Below, piece after piece: positions 21,214 through 21,271 of a DNA stretch of 21,271 nucleotides. Made by a program: the position numbers and the translations under genes. How positions within the stretch are numbered: position 1 is the first letter of the stretch; each line of letters begins with the position of its first letter. The DNA is taken from contig CAZKDJ010000053.1 of NCBI GenBank assembly GCA_964551295.1, positions 1 to 21,271 on the forward strand, written 5' to 3'. This DNA comes from JAFGED01 sp964551295. Its GTDB lineage: Bacteria > Chloroflexota > Anaerolineae > B4-G1. The notes below the pieces were generated by a model. The model made no database searches. It was not told where the DNA came from and saw nothing but the letters and a program-made list of their open reading frames with translations.

Positions 21214-21271
21214 TTACAGATTCTGAAGCATCCTGCTTAGCTCGCCGGCCTTGATGTAGCCCGCCACCTCA
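21214..21271 (-). CDS. C-terminal end of an unidentified gene entering from the right edge
   Basis: The minus frame reads 'EVAGYIKAGELSRMLQNL' and stops at TAA (21216-21214). Composition looks protein-like, but 19 codons are too few to name a family. It would be transcribed in the same direction as the NAD(P)HX repair gene, 254 bases upstream of it. Confidence 0.4.
   Translation of the reverse strand, partial: EVAGYIKAGELSRMLQNL

Overview
The window is GC-rich bacterial DNA. Gene content suggests an uncultured anaerobic or facultative bacterium, possibly Chloroflexota (Anaerolineae-like). The hints are a Thr/Pro-linker lipoprotein carrying a 'CELPCWWGITPG' motif, a NuoF-GltD fusion beside an archaeal-type glutamate synthase, and a multi-thioredoxin protein fused to a CcdA-like membrane domain. 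The assignment is inference; there is no rRNA or other marker gene here.

Layout. (1) 238-3266, plus strand: a good sigma70-like promoter precedes an operon of a three-thioredoxin/CcdA-like membrane protein, a DUF3343 small CxxC protein and a PAP2 phosphatase; the last two overlap by one base. (2) 3373-5261, plus strand: a damaged stretch, with a lipoprotein that has a one-base frameshift, a histidine kinase lacking its sensor and phosphorylatable-His part, and an OmpR-type response regulator with a large in-frame internal deletion. (3) 5280-5758: an Rnk/GreA-C-like gene followed by a clear intrinsic terminator. (4) 5881-12326, plus strand: a tightly packed redox operon of NuoE, a 1060-residue NuoF-GltD fusion, a [2Fe-2S] domain, a GXGXG domain fragment in another frame, an FMN/Fe-S glutamate synthase and an unknown 172-residue protein. 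Electrons would run NADH -> NuoE/NuoF flavin and Fe-S centres -> GltD FAD or Fer4 domain -> FMN glutamate synthase. The glutamine amidotransferase subunit and the start of the GXGXG protein appear to have been lost at an out-of-frame junction near 9785. (5) 12496-19189: a divergent carrier-protein-dependent cluster. On the minus strand (transcribed 17441 -> 12496) are an MIF-like tautomerase, an alpha/beta hydrolase with a Cys in the nucleophile position, two acyl-AMP ligases and an acyl carrier protein. On the plus strand are a type II thioesterase and an Sfp-type phosphopantetheinyl transferase. No condensing enzyme is present. The shared upstream region holds a near-consensus minus-strand promoter, a perfect 13-bp palindrome beside its -35 box, and a leader hairpin. 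(6) 19196-20959, minus strand: a bifunctional NAD(P)HX repair enzyme followed by an alcohol dehydrogenase cut off after 60 residues, six bases from the transferase stop. The last 58 bases hold the C-terminal end of an unidentified minus-strand gene.

Two things merit most attention. One is the ACP/two-ligase/tautomerase/hydrolase cluster, which matches no pathway I can name. The other is the number of scars (about 4027, 4180, 5000, 9785 and 19195) where recognisable genes are cut or joined. These mean either real genome decay and rearrangement or a misassembled sequence, and read mapping would tell which.
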